A stretch of DNA of 64,000 nt from the NCBI GenBank assembly GCA_963422415.1, contig OY729430.1:1302001-1366000 (forward strand), given 5' to 3'. Source of the stretch: Bin34 sp963422415 (GTDB lineage Bacteria; Chloroflexota; Anaerolineae; Caldilineales; Caldilineaceae). Within the stretch, counting starts at the first letter, position 1; each line of letters starts with the position of its first letter. Of this stretch, positions 9,401 through 17,496 are shown in pieces. Made by a program: the position numbers and the translations under genes. The notes below the pieces were generated by a model that worked only from the letters and a program-made list of their open reading frames with translations, was not told the DNA's origin and searched no databases.

Positions 9401-9645
9401 AGCATTTGAGGGATCATGGTGTCTGGTTTGAGGTTGCAGTGCCTGTGGCCAACCTGCGTTCCGCGCCCAGTACAAAGAATGGACAAATCTTGCAGCAGTT
9501 GGAACAGGGTCGAATCGTTGAATCTCAGGGTCGAGATACGGATGCCGAGGGCGCAACTTGGGTAAATGTCAGAATGTTGGGCGATATATCGTATGTTTAT
9601 GGTTGGATCCGCAGTGATCTCATAGAACCCATATACCACCGCTGA
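6493..9645 (+). CDS. Secreted leucine-rich-repeat protein with C-terminal SH3b domain
   Basis: A protein of about 1050 residues. An N-terminal signal peptide (ARLWLWCLCLGLAWP, likely cut after PLMA) is followed by a unique domain (to about residue 220). About thirty leucine-rich repeats of 23-24 residues then follow the scheme LxxLxLxxxxLxxLPxxFLxxxPx. The C-terminus (about 985-1050; VANLRSAPS...WVNVR...YGWIRSDLI) is a bacterial SH3 domain that usually binds cell wall. Two cysteines in CHTC and others lie in the unique domain. The protein is probably exported and wall- or surface-associated, binding protein or glycan ligands; the ligand is unknown. TTG 6493 has a GGGAG just upstream, while ATG 6529 would still keep the signal peptide. 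Three 48-residue segments are nearly identical. Decayed hydroxylase copies flank the gene. Confidence 0.88.
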   Translation: MILLLHFVLSKGMARLWLWCLCLGLAWPSVPLMAQSGTDLPSVTGVYSNLSEHWQGQYQLSRGDFTVTAKVSTLRSPVQYHARHQPASLFEVPAAFRPATEIAWEVEGWHVLADGRPHPTRTAPQHFHLILKPTGQVFYKDTAQLDDVGYLRYEVDMVWPLAHVQSQVCLRTASVQTAILETLNSALQAAQSRMRCHTCSYGMIQEMLPANTLSACVAVTWEDLASFRTLETGTVRSDDLAGMSGLEELDFILAEDEKLDTILAQVPRLRTLRLQTTALDVFANDALAPVSRLQELVWHIVPPPASQDAPAEMPAGFLAYTPRLTHLTLQADTLTSLPAEFSDSALQLTHLTLQAAHLTSLPADFLSYAPYLQELTISGNLAALPSGFLSRAPRLTRLTLDGNLPSAWPEGFLAFAPQLTHLTIGVNRLETSLAEVLVQLPRLERLSLDGSQWSSVPVDLLASVPQLSEFDFTLDRQMMPQNLLEPVPQLAKLTLRVESTTLPERFLAFTPHLKVLRLSSGLLTALPSDFLRRAPNLQRVQLDIWKLRDLPESFLAHAPQLEDLVLQAFVLRELPDGFLSHSAHLAKVHLDVPALPALPEQFLVHAAQLEDLVLQAFVLRELPDGFLSHSAHLAKVHLDVPALPALPEQFLVHAAQLEDLVLQAFVLRELPDGFLSHSAHLAKVHLDVPALPALPEQFLVQTPRLRSLDLKVYSLETLPADFLSHTPQLTEMTLHTVELYPLPMDPLSVRPGFRLAPIWWFARANPASLMELPVGFLAQVPQLQKLDLVLHNLTELPEDFLFQVPRLEHMILETPNLRMLPVKFLVDVPQLTTLIQNTGPLEALPTDFLSRTPRLISLYLPLHDMTTVPVDFLAWTPQLAEIFLYAPALKVVPDGFLAQAARLSQVDLDLSSLTTISPGFLSAVPFLTEIWLSVDHLEALPDLFLAQAPQLERIILETAVDTLIPDQVGQHLRDHGVWFEVAVPVANLRSAPSTKNGQILQQLEQGRIVESQGRDTDAEGATWVNVRMLGDISYVYGWIRSDLIEPIYHR
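8173..8604 (+). repeat. Three tandem 144-bp repeats inside the LRR gene
   Basis: Units begin at 8173, 8317 and 8461 with CTGGAGGATCTGGTCCTCC and are almost identical; for example GAATTG in units 1-2 is GAACTG in unit 3. Each encodes 48 residues, i.e. two LRRs, in frame. Neighbouring LRRs are much more divergent, so this is a recent in-frame expansion. Assembly from short reads could miscount the copies. Confidence 0.95.
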
Positions 9646-9689
9646 CCTAGGCGCCGCCGGTTCATTTCCGTACCGGTGACGGTACAGAC

Positions 9690-9719
9690 GACCCCATGAT
9701 CCTGCTGGCCCATGGGGTC
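9690..9719. repeat. Perfect 9-bp hairpin after the LRR gene
   Basis: GACCCCATG (9690-9698) pairs exactly with CATGGGGTC (9711-9719) around a 12-base loop, 45 bases after the LRR stop. A T-rich stretch (TTGATTTTTTGG) follows about 13 bases later, so it could act as a weak terminator. A second small inverted repeat, GTACC/GGTAC, lies at 9670-9685. The hairpin precedes the second hydroxylase remnant just as the 5934-5963 hairpin precedes the first. Confidence 0.6.
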
Positions 9720-9748
9720 GGTATCGGTGCTCTTGATTTTTTGGAGCT

Positions 9749-9885
9749 GCACAATGCATCGCCTGATCAGTGCCAACAATGTAAGGCAAAAGTCGTGTCC
9801 ACAGCTGATTGAACGCCAGGTAGGAGAGGCTGCAGCCTTAAGGAATCGGGTGGACTCTGCACGAAGAAGTCCAGCAAGTAGACCA
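9749..9885 (+). pseudogene. Decayed fragment of the molybdenum hydroxylase large subunit (copy B)
   Basis: It aligns with 4860-4995 of the intact gene. Shared blocks are GCATCGCCTGATCAG (near 9755-9769) with the following GCCAAC, a degraded CAGGTAGGAGAGGC block matching the QVEGAV codons, and GAAGAAGTCCAGCAAG (about 9862-9877) matching the EEVQQA codons. Insertions and stops break the frame. The match covers a shorter span than copy A and overlaps its middle. Confidence 0.78.
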
Positions 9886-10520
9886 CCCTTCTCGACTTCA
9901 CTTTCAGCGCCTGATCTCGTCCTTGGCGTCAGGGATATGCCCGGCAAAGGCTGTGCGCCAGTGGCAGAGTGAAAGAACGGATGCGCATGGGCTCCCAGCT
10001 GGAGGAAGAAAGAAGAGCTGTTTTGTTGCCATGTCCAGAGCCAAGGCATCACTGGTTCTTTCCTCTGCTCAAAGCTATGGGTGGTTTGTCAACGCTTTCT
10101 GGGGGAGGTGGGAGTGTAGGTCCGACAAGGCCTCTGCATGACAATTGGGACAGGGATTGAGTTCCAGATGTTGGTGCAGATCCAGGCAAAGGACCATGCA
10201 GGATCGGATCCATACTTGGGCTTGGTCTCTGAGAATCCAAGCCAAAGACGGCTGATGCCTGTCATGGATCCGCGGAGCCGAGAGGCGGCCTTCGCACAAA
10301 CCGGCACAACCGTCTGCATCGGATGATGGGGTGGCCGCCAGCCATGGATGGCAAAGAGCGCAGGTTGTGAATCTGAATCCGCTGGAAAAGGCAGGCAGTC
10401 TCCGCGGCGGACGCGGAAAAGGTGTAAAATGGCTGGATCTATCTATTTTGTGATCCAGCCGGGTCTTGGATTGGCGCGGCCGTTCCCCACTTCAATCATG
10501 CAGGCATACGGTGGCAAGCC
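9886..10520. other. Intergenic region upstream of fabF, no gene seen
   Basis: About 635 bases separate the second hydroxylase remnant from fabF. Short frames on both strands have no protein-like pattern. The region should hold the promoter for the fabF-fabH pair, but no clear consensus elements stand out. Confidence 0.4.
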
Positions 10521-11798
10521 ATGGAAAACCACTCTCTCCAAGACATCCCTCGTCGGGTAGTCATTACCGGCATGGGGGCCTTGACGCCCTTGGGCCTGTC
10601 GGTCAAGGAAACTTGGCGCAATCTGCTGGACGGCAACTCCGGAATCGCCCAGCTGACTCGCTTTGATCCCCAGCACATCAAGTCCCAGATTGCAGGCGAG
10701 CTGAAAGGCTTTGATCCCTTGAACTTCATGTCGCGCAAGGAAGCGCGCAGCATGGACACGTATTCCAAGTATGGGGTGGCCGCTACGCAGGAGGCGCTGG
10801 AGGATGCACACCTGATCCTCGACAAGGAGGACATCACCCGGGTCGGCGTGATCATCTCCAGCTGCGTCGGTGGGATCGAGGATTACACCAATACGGTGAT
10901 AAATCTGGTCAGGAAAGGATTGAGCCGGGTTTCTCCTTTCATGATTCCCAAAATGCTGGTGGACAGTCTGGCCTCCCGCATAGCCGTGCGATATGGCATT
11001 CAAGGCCCTACCATGGGGGTCACCACGGCCTGTTCCACCGGGCTTTCCGCCATCTGTCAGGCCTACGAGATGGTCAAGTTCGGTTCTGCAGACATTGCCA
11101 TTTGCGGCAGCTCCGAAGCGGCCATCGTGTCGCCGATGGTGGCGGGCTTTGAGGCCATGGGGGTGCTCAGCAAGCGCAACGAGACGCCCGAAGAGGCGGC
11201 CAAGCCCTTTGACAAGGAACGAGATGGCTTCGTCATTGGCGAAGGCTGCGGCATTATGGTCATGGAGACCTTGCAGCACGCCGTGGCCCGGGGAGCCCGC
11301 ATCTATGCGGAGGTGGCCGGGTCCGGCATGGGCAACGATGGGGGCGACATGGTGTCCATGCCAGACGATGGGATCGGCATTCAGAATGCCATGCGCATGG
11401 CCCTGATGCGAGCCAAGGACATGCTGGGCATCGAATCGAACGATGTGATGTACGTCAATCCGCATGGGTCGGGCACTCCCATGAACGACAAGGTGGAGAC
11501 CCACGCCCTCAAGTCCATCTTCGGCGAGCATGCCTATCGCATGGCGATCAGCAGCAGCAAGAGCATGATGGGCCATCTGATGGGAGCGGCCGGAGCCGTG
11601 GAATCGATCGTGGCGATCAAGGCAGTGGAGGAGGATCGGATTCCGCCCACGCGCAACCTGCATCATCCCGACGAAATCTGCGACCTGGATTACACCCCCA
11701 ATACGGCCGTGTCGCGCACAGTGGACGTGGCCATGAACAACAGCATTGGTCTTGGGGGCAACAACTCCAGTATGATTTTCCGCAAGTTTGATCTATAG
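10521..11798 (+). CDS. fabF: 3-oxoacyl-[acyl-carrier-protein] synthase II
   Basis: A 425-residue condensing enzyme of the KAS II family. The nucleophile Cys lies in TTACSTGL (about residue 173). The two active-site histidines lie in NPHGSGTPMND (about 315) and SKSMMGHLMGAAG (about 350), and the glycine-rich GLGGNNSS is near the end. It should elongate acyl-ACP with malonyl-ACP in fatty acid synthesis. The first histidine motif is normally N-A-H-G-T-S-T, so NPHGSGT is an uncommon variant; the catalytic residue itself is kept. The gene is followed 52 bases later by a KAS III gene, probably as one operon. No acyl carrier protein or reductase gene is adjacent, so a dedicated lipid or polyketide role is possible but unsupported. 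Confidence 0.93.
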   Translation: MENHSLQDIPRRVVITGMGALTPLGLSVKETWRNLLDGNSGIAQLTRFDPQHIKSQIAGELKGFDPLNFMSRKEARSMDTYSKYGVAATQEALEDAHLILDKEDITRVGVIISSCVGGIEDYTNTVINLVRKGLSRVSPFMIPKMLVDSLASRIAVRYGIQGPTMGVTTACSTGLSAICQAYEMVKFGSADIAICGSSEAAIVSPMVAGFEAMGVLSKRNETPEEAAKPFDKERDGFVIGEGCGIMVMETLQHAVARGARIYAEVAGSGMGNDGGDMVSMPDDGIGIQNAMRMALMRAKDMLGIESNDVMYVNPHGSGTPMNDKVETHALKSIFGEHAYRMAISSSKSMMGHLMGAAGAVESIVAIKAVEEDRIPPTRNLHHPDEICDLDYTPNTAVSRTVDVAMNNSIGLGGNNSSMIFRKFDL

Positions 11799-11850
11799 CC
11801 AATCGGATGTTCTTTCGTCCGACTGGGTGACAAGCAAGACCGGATAGCCT

Positions 11851-13104
11851 GTGACCGCAACTCTGAACGGATCCAAGCCCCCAACGGAAGACAAGCCGAT
11901 GCCGGATCCCATGCGGAATGGTTTCGGACGGGGCCCGGCCTCCATTCTGTCGCCGCCTACGCCATGGCGCCGACGGGGGGGAAGACCGACCAAGACCTAT
12001 GCCCAGATCGTGGGCTGGGGGTATAAAGTTCCGGATCGGATTGTCACCAACCACGACTTGGAAAAAATCGTGGACACCTCTGACGAGTGGATCCGGAACA
12101 ACACCGGGATTGAGAATCGGCATGTGGTTACGGACGACAACGAAACCTCGGCTACCTTGGGGACCCAGGCGGCCCGCCGGGCCCTGAATCTGGCCAAGGT
12201 GCCCCCGGGCAAGATTGACCTGATTATCTGTGCGACCAGTACGCCGACCTATGTCTTTCCGGCCACAGCCAGCCTGATTCAGGACAAGTTGGGAGCCATG
12301 CACGCCGGCGCCTATGATCTGAGTGCGGCCTGCTCCGGGTTCGTCTATGCCTTGAGCATGGCGCGCGCGGCCATCATGGCCGGCGACGCCACCTATGTTC
12401 TGGTGATTGGCGCGGAGGTGATGAGCCGCTTCGTGGACTGGACAGACCGCTCCACGTGCATTCTCTTTGGCGACGGGGCCGGCGCCGTGCTGCTGGCCGC
12501 CAGCGTTGTGCCGGGCGGCATTGGAGCCTGCGAACTGGGCAGTGATGGATCCGGCGGTGATCTGCTCTCCTTGCCCGCAGGTGGCAGTGCTCGACCCGCG
12601 TCCATGGAAACGGTCCAGGCGGGGGATCACTTTATCCGTATGGACGGTCCGGCCGTCTTTCGCTTTGCCACCAAGGTGATGGCCGATGTCACCCGAAAGG
12701 TCATTGAAAAGCAGGGCTGGTCCTTGGATGAAGTGGACTTGGTCATTCCGCACCAAGCCAATCGGCGCATCATTCAGAACAGCGTAATCAAGCAACTGAA
12801 GATCCCGGAAGAAAAGGTGTTCATCAATATCGGCCAATATGGCAACACCAGCACGGCCACCATTCCCATAGCCATCTGCGAGGCCATGGAACAGGGTCGG
12901 ATTGCCGCCAACCAGAATCTGGTGCTGGTGGGCTTTGGCGGAGGTCTGAGCTGGGGGGCCTGCGCCTTGAAGTGGACGGTTTCCACCGAGGAGATCCATA
13001 GCCCATGGTGGGAAGGGGCGCGGCAAGGGGCAGCCTATCAGGCTGGGGCTGCCCGCAGTCTATGGCGGCGTACGGCGCGTCGCTTCAAGATGGGAACCGC
13101 CTAG
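11851..13104 (+). CDS. fabH: 3-oxoacyl-[acyl-carrier-protein] synthase III
   Basis: A KAS III enzyme that starts fatty acid synthesis by condensing acyl-CoA with malonyl-ACP. The Cys-His-Asn triad is visible: SAACSGF, PHQANRRI and NTSTATI, and the CoA-contact region DEWIRNNTGIENRH is conserved. At 417 residues it is about 90 longer than usual. There is a proline/arginine-rich N-terminal extension of about 48 residues before YAQIVGWGYKVPD, and about 35 basic residues after the normal end (WTVSTEE). The GTG at 11851 gives the long form; ATG 11899 would remove 16 residues and part of the extension would remain. The extensions look disordered and may be lineage-specific. It follows fabF in the same direction. 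Confidence 0.9.
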   Translation: MTATLNGSKPPTEDKPMPDPMRNGFGRGPASILSPPTPWRRRGGRPTKTYAQIVGWGYKVPDRIVTNHDLEKIVDTSDEWIRNNTGIENRHVVTDDNETSATLGTQAARRALNLAKVPPGKIDLIICATSTPTYVFPATASLIQDKLGAMHAGAYDLSAACSGFVYALSMARAAIMAGDATYVLVIGAEVMSRFVDWTDRSTCILFGDGAGAVLLAASVVPGGIGACELGSDGSGGDLLSLPAGGSARPASMETVQAGDHFIRMDGPAVFRFATKVMADVTRKVIEKQGWSLDEVDLVIPHQANRRIIQNSVIKQLKIPEEKVFINIGQYGNTSTATIPIAICEAMEQGRIAANQNLVLVGFGGGLSWGACALKWTVSTEEIHSPWWEGARQGAAYQAGAARSLWRRTARRFKMGTA

Positions 13105-13295
13105 TTCGTCTTGGTCCGGGTGCAGTCGATAGATGGCACCATAACAGGATTGTGCTTGGTGTCTGTGTCCATGCCTTGCTCCCCGCCTCCTTGGGTCAGG
13201 AAACGGATGAACTAACTTGACTTGTTCCAAAAGTTTTGCCCGGCCACGGTACGCGATGCGGGCCGATACAAATTCCAGTTGATTGAGATGTCCTT

Positions 13296-14057
13296 ATGAA
13301 TCCCTTTGGAATCACACGCAGTCGTCTGACCCGCACCCACGCCTTCATCACGCCCGGCAATCATTTGCAGGCTCCCTTGGCAGGCTGGACCGACACGCAA
13401 GGCGTCATTCTGATCTCCCCGCCGATGGGGGCGCGCTTCACCCAGTTCGTGGCGCTGATGGACGCGGGCGCCACGGCGGGCCGCCCGCTGGCCGGTATCG
13501 AGAGATTTGTCTTTGTCGAGGAAGGACAGGCGAGTCTGCAGGTGCACGGGACCACGCACGAGATGAATCCCGGCGGGTATGCCTATCTGCCGCCGGACAC
13601 CGTACATGCCTTGTACAGTCAGGTCGGTTGTCGGCTTACGCTGTTCGAGCGGAGGTTTCTGCCCCTGACGGGGAGTGAAACAGCACCCGAAGTGGTGATC
13701 AGCATGGAACAGGCAGTGCCCGGGGATCCGCTGTTTGGAGATGAAGGAGTCATGGTGCAGCCCTTGCTGCCTCTCACTCCAGAGTACGACATGGCGGTCA
13801 ATCTGCTCACCTTTGTGCCGGGAGCTACCTTGCCTCTGGTGGAGGTGCATGTCATGGAGCACGGCCTGCTTATGTTGCAGGGACAGGGCATTTACCGATT
13901 GAACGATGACTGGTACACCACCTTGGCTGGCGATGTAATCTGGATGGCGTCTCACTGTCCGCAGTGGTTTGCCGCGGTGGGCAAGGTGTCAGCCCGGTAT
14001 CTGCTATACAAGGATGTGGGACGGGACCCCCTTGCAGACACATCGCAGCCACGTTGA
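13296..14057 (+). CDS. allE: (S)-ureidoglycine aminohydrolase-like bicupin
   Basis: A 253-residue bicupin of normal length for AllE/UGHY. The N-terminus (TRSRLTRTHAFITPGNHLQAPLxGW) and the C-terminal cupin (VHVMEHGLLMLQGQGIYRLNDDW...AGDVIWM) follow the family pattern closely. The metal-binding set is visible in the second cupin (Glu and His of EVHVMEHG, plus MASHCPQW). The enzyme releases ammonia from (S)-ureidoglycine to give (S)-ureidoglycolate, a late step in purine ring catabolism. No other allantoin genes are adjacent, but xanthine phosphoribosyltransferase and a xanthine dehydrogenase-type enzyme lie 8-12 kb upstream. The gene stands alone with a 190-base leader. Confidence 0.87.
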   Translation: MNPFGITRSRLTRTHAFITPGNHLQAPLAGWTDTQGVILISPPMGARFTQFVALMDAGATAGRPLAGIERFVFVEEGQASLQVHGTTHEMNPGGYAYLPPDTVHALYSQVGCRLTLFERRFLPLTGSETAPEVVISMEQAVPGDPLFGDEGVMVQPLLPLTPEYDMAVNLLTFVPGATLPLVEVHVMEHGLLMLQGQGIYRLNDDWYTTLAGDVIWMASHCPQWFAAVGKVSARYLLYKDVGRDPLADTSQPR

Positions 14058-14340
14058 CCGTTCTCTCTGACGTGGCCTCGCTGCATATCCAGCCCGCTCC
14101 ATTCTTGGGGCGCTGGGCTATATCTGCACTGCATTCATGGCACAGCGGTAGCGGTTGCCCGTAATCCTGATGTTCAGCCTCGCGGAGAAAACAGGACCGC
14201 GGGTATGGTGGCCAACTCAAGGACTTCTCTACCGAGAACACGGTGGCCGGGGCGCAACGACTGACTGGACTTTGCCGGGAGTTGACGGATGCCAAGAGGC
14301 ACGCCCGCGTTGATCCCTTGCCTTGGCGTTGCGGATCGGT
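14058..14340. other. Convergent intergenic region
   Basis: The cupin gene and the next minus-strand gene converge here. No coding frame and no strong terminator hairpin are evident. Confidence 0.35.
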
Positions 14341-14928
14341 CTAGGTCCATTTGTATCGAGCCGGTTGCTCCTTGGGCAGGTTTGTCAGGTCCGTGGGGCT
14401 TCCGGCTTCCGGCGTGAGTCCCGCTTTCTCAATGATGAGACTTGCCAACTCGCTGCGGTACCGGGTGTCTTCGCGCTTCATCGTCCCTGGATCCAGTTCG
14501 TCGCCCGCGTTGTAGTACACCTGTAGATAGACGTTTTCATAAGTAGGGTCGAACCGGCGCACCCAAATCTCCAATTTCTCGATTTTGGACCACTCCCAGA
14601 CTTTTGTGCGGGCCCAGAGTCGGAAAGGATTGCGAATCACCAGGGCATCGTCTCGCACAATGAAGAGCTCGAACATTTCCAGCAGATTGGTGAAAAGAAG
14701 CAACACGCCCCAAGCCAGGAAGGTCCAGGCCGTGGCCTCGGCAAAGAAGGTGTCGGTCAGGTTCATGGTAAAGGCTATGCTCCCTCCCGCAATCAGGCCC
14801 ACGGCCGCTACCACGTTGCGCCGGAAGCCGACAAAATGCAGTTCGCCATCGACTTCTTGAGGGGGAGATTCATATGTTGCGCGTGAAGCGACAGCCTCGC
14901 TGGACATATCGGTTTCGTGTTCCGTCAT
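14341..14928 (-). CDS. Small membrane protein with PH-like C-terminal domain
   Basis: The 195-residue protein has an acidic N-terminus and then two predicted membrane segments (about residues 37-56, VVAAVGLIAGGSIAFTM, and 66-84, WTFLAWGVLLLFTNLL). A cytoplasmic beta-rich domain follows (FELFIVRDDALVIRNPFRLWARTKVWEWSKIEKLEIW) that resembles the bacterial PH-like domain of YdbS/DUF304-type proteins. The function is unknown. It stands alone between a convergent cupin gene and the opp operon, with its start ATG at 14928. Confidence 0.6.
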   Translation of the reverse strand: MTEHETDMSSEAVASRATYESPPQEVDGELHFVGFRRNVVAAVGLIAGGSIAFTMNLTDTFFAEATAWTFLAWGVLLLFTNLLEMFELFIVRDDALVIRNPFRLWARTKVWEWSKIEKLEIWVRRFDPTYENVYLQVYYNAGDELDPGTMKREDTRYRSELASLIIEKAGLTPEAGSPTDLTNLPKEQPARYKWT

Positions 14929-15350
14929 GCTGACCTCTGTACTCCATTATAACGATTGTATGGCTTCCCGCGGATTCTTCGGCAGCCTTGCTTGCAACGC
15001 TCATCGGATATGCGACCACAGACCTTGCCCCCGCGGGGCCTGCCCCTTCTCAACTGGGATGCAAGGCTGCATTGGACGTGCAACCCATGACTACCGATGC
15101 CGAGGCCTGAACTTCAGAATGTCTCACGGGCCGGTACACCGAGCTCCATGGATCAAGCCTCCGCGCTCGTATCCGTGCGCAGGCATGGGTGCCGCGACCG
15201 CATGGGTCCAAGGACGGATACCGGCATCCAGTTTCACCGCGCCCCTTGCCTAGAGCGAGTTTCCCCTTGCAGCAGGGCGGTGGCTGGGACCCTTGTCCAG
15301 CGCCTGTTTGAGGCAGATGGCCAAGGAAGGGATGGCCTATCTCGACAATG
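14929..15350. other. Intergenic region after the opp operon, no gene seen
   Basis: Frames here are GC-rich shadows with no recognisable protein. The region should hold the 3' end of the opp transcript and the promoter of the 14341-14928 gene. Confidence 0.35.
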
Positions 15351-16418
15351 CTACATGGCAAAACCTTCCAACTGGATTTCCGCGGCGCGATGGCATTTGA
15401 CATAACGTTCATTCGGCATGGCCTGCAGTTCCGGTTCCACGGTTCGGCAAATCTCTTCCACATAGGGGCAGCGCGGGTGAAAGTGGCACCCTGCGGGTGG
15501 CTGGGCAGGGTTGGCCACCTCGCCCGCCAGCAGGGTGCGATGGCCCCGGTATTCGGGATCGGGATGGGGCACCGCCCCCAACAGGGCTTCGGTGTAAGGA
15601 TGCAGAGGTTGACGGAACAGATCTTCCGTCTCGGCGATTTCCACCAGCTTGCCGACATACATCACGGCCACGCGGTCACAGATATGGGCGACCACGTTGA
15701 GCTGATGAGCCACGAAGAGATAGGTCAGGCCGAATGACTCCTGCAGATCTTGCAGCAGGTTCAGGGTCTGGGCCTGAATAGACACGTCCAGAGCCGAAAC
15801 CGGTTCGTCGCAGACCACAAATTGCGGATTCAGGGCCAAGGCCCGCGCGATCCCGATGCGCTGCCGCTGGCCGCCGCTGAAGGCGTGAGGATACCGGGAG
15901 ATGTATTCCGGGCGCAGTCCCACCTGATCCAGCAGTTCCGCTACCCGGCTGGTGCGCTGCTTCAGGTCCTTGACTCCGTTGTTGAGCAGCGGTTCCCCAA
16001 TGATCTCCAACAAGGTCATGCGGGGATTGAGAGAGGAAAAGGGATCCTGAAAGACCATCTGGGTATGCCTGCGAAAGATCCGCAGGGCCGCGGCATCAAG
16101 CCGCGCCACGTCCACCCAGCCCATTTCCCGGTCGTTGTACAGAATTTCCCCGCGAGTGGGCTCGATTGCGCGCAGCACCGTGCGCCCCGTAGTGGTTTTG
16201 CCGCAACCGCTTTCCCCGACCAATCCAAAGGTTTCCCCTTGGCGCAGGGTGAATTCCACCTTGTCTACGGCCTTGACGAGGCCCACGGCGCGACGCAGCC
16301 ACCCCGCGTGAAGGGGGAAGTGCTTGCACAGGTCTCGGACTCGCAACAGGTCTTCACCAGAACCTCTGTCAGGCGCGGCGGCCACGTGGTCCGCCAGCTT
16401 CCCGGGTGCGCTGTCCAT
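15351..16418 (-). CDS. oppF: Oligopeptide ABC transporter ATP-binding protein OppF
   Basis: A 355-residue ABC ATPase with the OppF/DppF C-terminal extension. Walker A is GESGCGKTTTGRT (about residue 70), the signature is FSGGQRQRIGIARAL, Walker B is FVVCDEP, and the C-terminal peptide-transporter motif CHFHPRCPYVEEICR contains cysteines that may bind an Fe-S cluster in this family. It pairs with OppD at the cytoplasmic face of the OppBC channel to power di- or oligopeptide import. It is the last gene of the operon, 9 bases after oppD. Di- versus oligopeptide or nickel specificity cannot be told from the ATPase. Confidence 0.93.
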   Translation of the reverse strand: MDSAPGKLADHVAAAPDRGSGEDLLRVRDLCKHFPLHAGWLRRAVGLVKAVDKVEFTLRQGETFGLVGESGCGKTTTGRTVLRAIEPTRGEILYNDREMGWVDVARLDAAALRIFRRHTQMVFQDPFSSLNPRMTLLEIIGEPLLNNGVKDLKQRTSRVAELLDQVGLRPEYISRYPHAFSGGQRQRIGIARALALNPQFVVCDEPVSALDVSIQAQTLNLLQDLQESFGLTYLFVAHQLNVVAHICDRVAVMYVGKLVEIAETEDLFRQPLHPYTEALLGAVPHPDPEYRGHRTLLAGEVANPAQPPAGCHFHPRCPYVEEICRTVEPELQAMPNERYVKCHRAAEIQLEGFAM

Positions 16419-16427
16419 TCGCGGTCC

Positions 16428-17435
16428 TCAGTCGGCGTAGAGATGACAGGCCACGAGATGGTCCGTCGTCTGGCCCACCGTCGGTGGCAGAGTGACATCG
16501 CAGATCCCGGGCAGGAAATCGGGGCAGCGCGGATGGAATGGGCAGCCGGGAGGCACGTCCAGGGGATTGGGCACATTGCCCTCGATGGCGGCCAACCGCT
16601 TGCCCGTACGCTTTTGAATGCGTGGGATGGATTCCAGCAGGGCTTGCAGATACGGATGCTTTGGATTCTGGAATATCTCCCGTACAGGGGCCTTTTCCAC
16701 GACACGCCCTAGGTACATGACAGCCACCTCGTCGGCCATTTCGGCGATCACGCCCAAGTCATGCGTGATGAACATGATGGCCATGTGCAACTCGTCCTGC
16801 ATCCGTCGCATCAGGGCCAGGATTTGGGCCTCGGTCGTGACATCCAAGGCCGTGGTCGGCTCGTCCGCGATCAGCAGCCCGGGTTCCAGCATGAGGGCCA
16901 TGGCGATCATGGCCCTCTGCCGCATGCCACCGCTCAACTGATGGGGATAGGAACGAAAGTTCTGGACCGGATTGGCAATGCCGACACGGGTCATGAGCTC
17001 CAAGGCCCTGGCTTCGGCCTTGGCCTTGGCTTCCGGCAGATGCAGCGTAAGGGCCTCCATTAACTGGTTGCCAATCGTGTGCACGGGACTGAACGAGGTC
17101 ATCGGCTCCTGAAAGATCATGCCGATCCGGGATCCCCGAATGTCCCGCATGAGAGGATCGTCCGGCCTGAGATCCGAAATGCATATGGGATCCTCCTTGT
17201 CCCCGTCCTGACCGTGCAGGAGGATCCGGCCGTGTACAATTCGACCCGGCTTGGGCACGATCTGCAGAATGGATTGGGCGGTTACACTTTTGCCGCACCC
17301 GCTTTCCCCTACCACTCCCAGCGTACATCCCTTGGCCAAGGTCAGGGTGGCTCCATTGACAGCTTTGACGATGCCCTCCCTAAGATGAAAGTGCGTTTCC
17401 AGATCTTGAATTTCCAAGAGTGGCCCTGGATTCAT
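16428..17435 (-). CDS. oppD: Oligopeptide ABC transporter ATP-binding protein OppD
   Basis: A 335-residue ABC ATPase. It shows Walker A GESGCGKSVTAQS (about residue 44), signature LSGGMRQRAMIAMAL, Walker B LLIADEPTTALDV, and the OppD C-terminal CPFHPRCPDFLPGIC. I place the start at ATG 17435 (MNPGPLLEIQDL), preceded by GGAGGGGG about 7 bases away. The frame stays open 74 codons upstream, but that part overlaps oppC in another frame and is not protein-like. The gene lies 61 bases after oppC and 9 before oppF. Confidence 0.93.
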   Translation of the reverse strand: MNPGPLLEIQDLETHFHLREGIVKAVNGATLTLAKGCTLGVVGESGCGKSVTAQSILQIVPKPGRIVHGRILLHGQDGDKEDPICISDLRPDDPLMRDIRGSRIGMIFQEPMTSFSPVHTIGNQLMEALTLHLPEAKAKAEARALELMTRVGIANPVQNFRSYPHQLSGGMRQRAMIAMALMLEPGLLIADEPTTALDVTTEAQILALMRRMQDELHMAIMFITHDLGVIAEMADEVAVMYLGRVVEKAPVREIFQNPKHPYLQALLESIPRIQKRTGKRLAAIEGNVPNPLDVPPGCPFHPRCPDFLPGICDVTLPPTVGQTTDHLVACHLYAD

Positions 17436-17496
17436 GGAACCGCCCCCTCCCCCTTGCGCAGAAGCGACGCTCGGCATCCCGCCAGAACGGCGCGCG

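Noticed and set aside
11617..13026. 469-codon minus-strand frame across fabF/fabH
   Set aside because: Antisense to genes with complete active-site motifs; no protein-like signature.
13020..13060. GGGCAGCC...GGCTGCCC hairpin as a terminator of the fab operon
   Set aside because: It lies inside the 3' coding part of fabH and no U-run follows.
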